The notes under the pieces: generated by a model
Database searches by the model: none
Told to the model about the DNA's origin: nothing
The model's input: only the letters and a program-made list of their open reading frames with translations
NCBI GenBank assembly: GCA_963756115.1
Contig: CAVWMN010000010.1
Span: 868,001-932,000, forward strand
Length of the DNA stretch: 64,000 nucleotides
Direction of reading: 5' to 3'
Origin: JTS-RE37 sp963756115
GTDB taxonomy: Bacteria > Bacteroidota > Bacteroidia > Flavobacteriales > Flavobacteriaceae
Made by a program: the position numbers and the translations under genes
In this document: in pieces, positions 60,542 to 64,000 of the stretch
Numbering within the stretch: position 1 is the stretch's first letter
How the letters are laid out: the number at the start of each line of letters is the position of its first letter

Positions 60542-60955
60542 ATGGAAATTGAAGATTTTTTTAAGGAGTATAAAAAAGCGGCATGGGAAAAGGACAGTGC
60601 TGCCATGATCAGGCTGTATGATACCAGCCTTGTGCAGTTTGATATGTGGGACACAGGATATATTTCAACCCCCCGGGAATGGGCTGCGGAAATAGAAAAC
60701 TGGTTCGAATCCTTAGGGGAAGAACGGGTTCAGGCAGAATTTGAAATGATACAGGTACATAGTTCGGATAGCATCGGTTTTGCAAGTGCCTTGATACAAT
60801 TTCAGGCTATTTCTCCAGATGGCAGTGTCGTGAGGGGAATGAAAAATAGGATCACCCTGGGGTTTGTAAAACAGACGAAAGGGTGGAAAGTGGTGCATCA
60901 GCATATTTCTGCTCCCGTATCTTCTGATACGCTTTTAGCCATACTCCAAATTTAA
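60542..60955 (+). CDS. NTF2-like (DUF4440/SnoaL-type) protein
   Basis: The 137-residue protein has the cone-fold opening MEIEDFFKEYKKAAWEKDSAAMIRLYD and GYISTPREWAAEIENWFESLG. It ends KNRITLGFVKQTKGWKVVHQHISAPV. This is the DUF4440/SnoaL-like type common in accessory regions. The ligand or substrate is unknown. The gene is intact. Confidence 0.88.
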   Translation: MEIEDFFKEYKKAAWEKDSAAMIRLYDTSLVQFDMWDTGYISTPREWAAEIENWFESLGEERVQAEFEMIQVHSSDSIGFASALIQFQAISPDGSVVRGMKNRITLGFVKQTKGWKVVHQHISAPVSSDTLLAILQI

Positions 60956-61165
60956 GAACGGTGCGGAGAAGACAGTCTGTAATATAGGCTTTAGGTAACC
61001 CACAACACATTCTCAGGGAGGTGCTTGTTCTACCATGCAATAAAAATAGTTATAAATTTATCGGTTGGCAGGATGATCAGTTCAGGTGCAGGATCTGGCC
61101 ATTACATCTTGCAAAGGATCTGGCAACAGTAAGAAAAAAATCATACAACAATAAACAAACGCGGT

Positions 61166-61522
61166 ATGCGAAGAATAGTCCCCAATATTTATTCGAACGA
61201 CATAGAAAAAAGCAGACGATTCTATTCTGAATTTTTAGGAATGGAATTAGCAATGGACATGGGATGGATTTTGACGTTTGTATCAAAAGAAAATTCAACT
61301 GCCCAAATATCAATTTTCCGAAATGAAGAAAACAAACATTTGGATCATTCAGCAATATTCTTATCCATTGAAGTTTCGGATATTGACACTTGGTATGAGC
61401 GAGCCAGGAAACAAAAAATAGAAATTGTATATCCACTTACTGACGAAGCGTGGGGTGTACGGCGATTTTTCATCAAAGACCCCAATGGAGTCACGATTAA
61501 TTTACTGATGCACCTGGAATAA
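61166..61522 (+). CDS. VOC-family protein
   Basis: The 118-residue protein has RIVPNIYSNDIEKSRRFYSEFLGMEL, STAQISIFRNEE and a second half with IEVSDIDTWYERARKQKIEIV, ending RRFFIKDPNGVTINLLMHLE. It is full length for small glyoxalase/bleomycin-resistance proteins. The function is unknown. The start ATG at 61166 lies just after a purine-rich stretch. Confidence 0.88.
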   Translation: MRRIVPNIYSNDIEKSRRFYSEFLGMELAMDMGWILTFVSKENSTAQISIFRNEENKHLDHSAIFLSIEVSDIDTWYERARKQKIEIVYPLTDEAWGVRRFFIKDPNGVTINLLMHLE

Positions 61523-61826
61523 AATAAACGAAGTTTTCAGCACGGTTTATCCAAAATATAACTTTTGGTTTAAACATCTGGCGGTGCATGTTTGCAGACC
61601 TTATTTTCTTTTTACATCCTTGCGCTCAAACCACAGCTTTGCAAATACAAACCCGCCATCTGAATGGTTCCCCATTATGATCCCTCCCGCTTATACATAA
61701 CCCTAAAATACGTACCTTGGACAGGGCGCCATCCCCACTTGCTGCATTCCCCGGCGGCGCATACCGAAATCATCGCAAATCGGCAGGCATACATATGTGA
61801 GATTCCTAACAGTTAAATAAACGATA
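61523..61826. other. Intergenic region, no gene seen
   Basis: This 300 bp stretch contains no convincing frame. A near-consensus ATAACCCTAAA-type AT-rich element at about 61696 could be part of a promoter on either strand, but I cannot support it. Confidence 0.35.
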
Positions 61827-62261
61827 ATGACCAAAGAAGAAAATAAACAGTTCATGAACTCATTTATAGAGGATGTGATCAACCATCAAAATCTGGATGT
61901 TATTGATACCATGGTATCGGAAGATTTTATTGAGCACCTGCCTTTCCCGGGCCAGGGTCCTGGAAGGGCGGGACTTAAATTTGCGGTCGGTTCCATGCAT
62001 ACAGGATTTCCGGATATGAAATGGACCATAGCGGAACAAATTGCCGAAGGCGATAAGGTAGTGACCCGGTTTGAATGGACCGGAACGCATAAGGGTGAAT
62101 TCATGGGCATTCCTCCTACGAACAAAACGGTAAAAGTCTGGGGTATGGTTATCGATGTTGTGAGGGATGGCCTGTTTGCGGAAAGCAGGATAATCATGGA
62201 TACTGCCGGTTTATTACAACAATTGGGAGTGATGCCGGCCCCTCAGGGGATGCCAGGTTAA
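61827..62261 (+). CDS. SnoaL-like ester-cyclase/polyketide-cyclase family protein
   Basis: The 144-residue protein has EENKQFMNSFIEDVINHQNLDVIDTMVSEDFIEH, FPDMKWTIAEQIAEGDKVVTRFEWTGTHKGEFMGIPPT and KTVKVWGMVIDVVRDGLFAES. These are SnoaL-like family hallmarks. Such enzymes cyclise or isomerise small molecules, but most homologues are uncharacterised. It is full length. Confidence 0.92.
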   Translation: MTKEENKQFMNSFIEDVINHQNLDVIDTMVSEDFIEHLPFPGQGPGRAGLKFAVGSMHTGFPDMKWTIAEQIAEGDKVVTRFEWTGTHKGEFMGIPPTNKTVKVWGMVIDVVRDGLFAESRIIMDTAGLLQQLGVMPAPQGMPG

Positions 62262-62349
62262 CAGCCCGGTACTCCGGTAAAACAACTGATTTATTTATCC
62301 GGAATACAGATAAATTTCAGGAATTGTATCAAAATCGTCAGATTGATTA

Positions 62350-62706
62350 ATGGATAATATTAAACTTTACATAGATTATATTGCCAAAATCACCGAGGCA
62401 ATTGGGGTTTTGACCATTTTTTTGGGTTCCATCTTCGCAATTATCAGGTACATTTTTCTGTTAAAAAGAAAAAACGGACTCAGCTATATAGAACTTCGAC
62501 AGGCAGTAGGCAAATCCATACTTTTAGGACTGGAAATCCTTATCGCGGCAGATATAATGGCTACAGTTGTCACCGAACCTAGTCTAAAATCAGTTTCCAT
62601 TTTAGGACTGATCGTACTTATCCGGACTTTTCTAAGCCTTTCCCTGCAGGTTGAACTGGAAGGAAAATTTCCGTGGCAAAAGACGGGAAAGAATAAAGTG
62701 GAATGA
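62350..62706 (+). CDS. DUF1622-family membrane protein
   Basis: The 118-residue protein has three hydrophobic segments, the first of them around AIGVLTIFLGSIFAIIRYIF. The family signature RQAVGKSILLGLEILIAADIMATVV is present, followed by SVSILGLIVLIRTFLSLSLQVELEG. DUF1622 proteins are small integral membrane proteins of unknown function. Confidence 0.92.
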   Translation: MDNIKLYIDYIAKITEAIGVLTIFLGSIFAIIRYIFLLKRKNGLSYIELRQAVGKSILLGLEILIAADIMATVVTEPSLKSVSILGLIVLIRTFLSLSLQVELEGKFPWQKTGKNKVE

Positions 62707-62945
62707 TATAGCAGGGTTACACTGAAAGGAAAGTTTAGATGCTGGTTGGAAGGTTTTATGGGCCTTTGCAACTGTCGGCGGGAACTTCTGCCGGCGCAGC
62801 TATACAGATGATCCCGGGGTGTGAAGATAAACCCTTCCGGGCCTGCTGGTACATCCTGTTATTCGCATTCCACCACTTTGATTGGCGCATTTACACCGTT
62901 AGCACTTCTCAATTTTTTCGACATTTGCAGGATACTATCAGGACT

Positions 62946-63539
62946 ATGCGAAAAATAATAGTTTTATCAATGGTTACGCTGGATGGCGTGATACAGTCCC
63001 CCGGGGCACCGGAGGAAGATACTTCAGGAGGTTTTACATATGGCGGCTGGGTGGCTCCGTATGATGACGACGTATACGGACAGGTTGTAGCAAAAGAACT
63101 GGAACCGGCAGCCTATCTTCTGGGAAGGAAAACCTTTGAGATATGGGAGGCCTACTGGCCTCAACATGCAGACTTCTGGCCGGGCATCAACGATGGCAGA
63201 AAGTACGTGTTCTCAAAGACCCGGAACTCATCAGATTGGAAAAATTCCGAGTTTATTTCAAGCCTGACAGCGATCAAAAAGCTGAAAGGCTCAGATGGCC
63301 CGGACATCCAGGTATGGGGTAGCGGAGAGCTCGTTCAGCTCCTGCTTAAACAGGACCTGGTAGACGAACTCCGGCTCAAAATTCACCCGCTGACGTTAGG
63401 GAAGGGAAAAAAGCTGTTTGATTCGGGAACTATTCCGGCCTCTTTTGCAGTAGCGGATAGCCTGGTTACACCCAGCGGTGTTATTATTGCCGGGTACCGG
63501 CGGGCAGGAGATGTAAAGACAGGAACCATGGGAGCTTAA
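62946..63539 (+). CDS. RibD C-terminal/dihydrofolate reductase-like protein
   Basis: The start is set at ATG 62946 (MRKIIVLSMVTLDGVIQSPG), as earlier in-frame codons encode no domain. The 197-residue protein has TYGGWVAPYDDDVYGQVV, LLGRKTFEIWEAYWP and IQVWGSGELVQLLLKQDLVDELRLKIHPLTLGKGKKLFD. It is a typical YyaP-like reductase, paralogous in type to 54276. It probably binds NADPH; the substrate is unknown. Confidence 0.9.
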   Translation: MRKIIVLSMVTLDGVIQSPGAPEEDTSGGFTYGGWVAPYDDDVYGQVVAKELEPAAYLLGRKTFEIWEAYWPQHADFWPGINDGRKYVFSKTRNSSDWKNSEFISSLTAIKKLKGSDGPDIQVWGSGELVQLLLKQDLVDELRLKIHPLTLGKGKKLFDSGTIPASFAVADSLVTPSGVIIAGYRRAGDVKTGTMGA

Positions 63540-63870
63540 CACCGGCCCAAAATAAGGATTATATCTCCGGAGGCAAGGTCCATATCCCTGCTACCCCCTT
63601 ACCTTTTTCAGGGTATCTTCTTTACATCCATAGCGGTTACTTCCTCGCCTCCCCCTCCCTGTATATGTGTCACAATTCACGGTCATACATCGCATTAAAG
63701 CCAGGTGCCGGCCAATCCCGTAACTGCCAGGTACAGCCGACTATATAACTCTTTATGGGAGACCCATTTTAAATGGCATCAGGTTTTCAATGAAATGTGG
63801 ACTGAAATTTGAAATGGACAAAATCAGCAACTCCGGGTAAGAAATAGCCGGAATGAACGAAAAAAGCGAC

Positions 63871-63878
63871 TAACTTTA
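63871..63878 (+). promoter_or_regulatory. Possible -7 box for the right-edge gene
   Basis: TAACTTTA resembles the Bacteroidota -7 box and lies about 40 bp before the frame at 63917. Confidence 0.35.
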
Positions 63879-63916
63879 AACATGCAAATGATTCAAACCA
63901 AATAAGCTTAACCGAA

Positions 63917-64000
63917 GTGGAAAAACGATCACCTACCAACCCGAAAGCCGGCTGGATAAAGAAATTAATCACCCTGGCATTCGGTATACTCATCTGGAAC
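63917..64000 (+). CDS. Partial gene at the right edge, membrane protein start
   Basis: A GTG at 63917 opens MEKRSPTNPKAGWIKKLITLA and continues FGILIWN into a hydrophobic segment at the window end. A promoter-like TAACTTTA lies upstream, and the opposite-strand frame has no domain. It is probably the N-terminus of a membrane protein. Too little is visible to name it. Confidence 0.4.
   Translation, partial: MEKRSPTNPKAGWIKKLITLAFGILIWN

Overview
The window is Bacteroidota chromosome. Translation starts mostly lack a Shine-Dalgarno sequence, promoters match the -33 TTG / -7 TAnnTTTG pattern (clear at 11-41 and 306-335), and the families are typical of the phylum (DUF6090, LytTR, TPR histidine kinase, YHYH, six-hairpin glycosidase lipoprotein). 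A Flavobacteriia- or Cytophagia-like host is an inference.

Layout. 1-2040: an HxlR regulator with its operator, a small DUF5670-type membrane protein, and a tandem run of about 250 bp repeats, each carrying a copy of the first codons of the recombinase found further on. 2191-7470: a secreted six-hairpin glycosidase on the minus strand, then a decayed two-component pair (frameshifted TPR histidine kinase, eroded response regulator). 7484-9019: two more leader repeats, the second leading directly into an intact, relatively GC-rich tyrosine recombinase whose C-terminus resembles integron integrases (IYTHV, then SPLDD) but which lacks the insertion typical of IntI.

9053 to about 52305 is the main feature: an integron-like array of about 42 small, AT-rich units. 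Nearly all hold one to five genes in one orientation, read away from the recombinase. Units are separated by 60-255 bp imperfect palindromes that begin near AAC and end near GTT, with inner arms such as GGCTATA / TATAGCC. The bases after the GTT upstream of a gene are usually the reverse complement of the bases before the AAC downstream of the same gene (for example GTTGTAGCC / GGCTACAAC), while they differ from unit to unit. This is the geometry expected when circular cassettes with attC sites are inserted at the GTT. The first GTT lies 34 bp past the recombinase stop, so an attI-like site would sit downstream of a recombinase that reads toward the array.

Cassette contents resemble those of sedentary chromosomal integrons: toxin-antitoxin pairs (Doc, ParDE, MazEF, a broken ParE), a rifampin ADP-ribosyltransferase (Arr), VOC, GNAT, cupin, RidA, alkylation-repair, serine-hydrolase and small membrane or lipoprotein genes. 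Several sites contain intrinsic terminators, and at least one cassette has its own promoter, so cassettes may be independently transcribed. Many cassettes are decayed by nonsense mutations, frameshifts, truncation or duplication, especially between 39 and 51 kb.

52.3-64 kb: the array fades after a CNNM-type protein. An ordinary accessory region follows: DUF6090, two RibD/DHFR-like reductases, a rare beta-lactamase-fold/D-aminoacylase fusion, an HExxH metalloprotein, VOC and SnoaL-like enzymes, and DUF1622. One VOC gene at 59690 looks foreign by GC content and ribosome binding site. No rRNA, tRNA, CRISPR array or transposase was seen.
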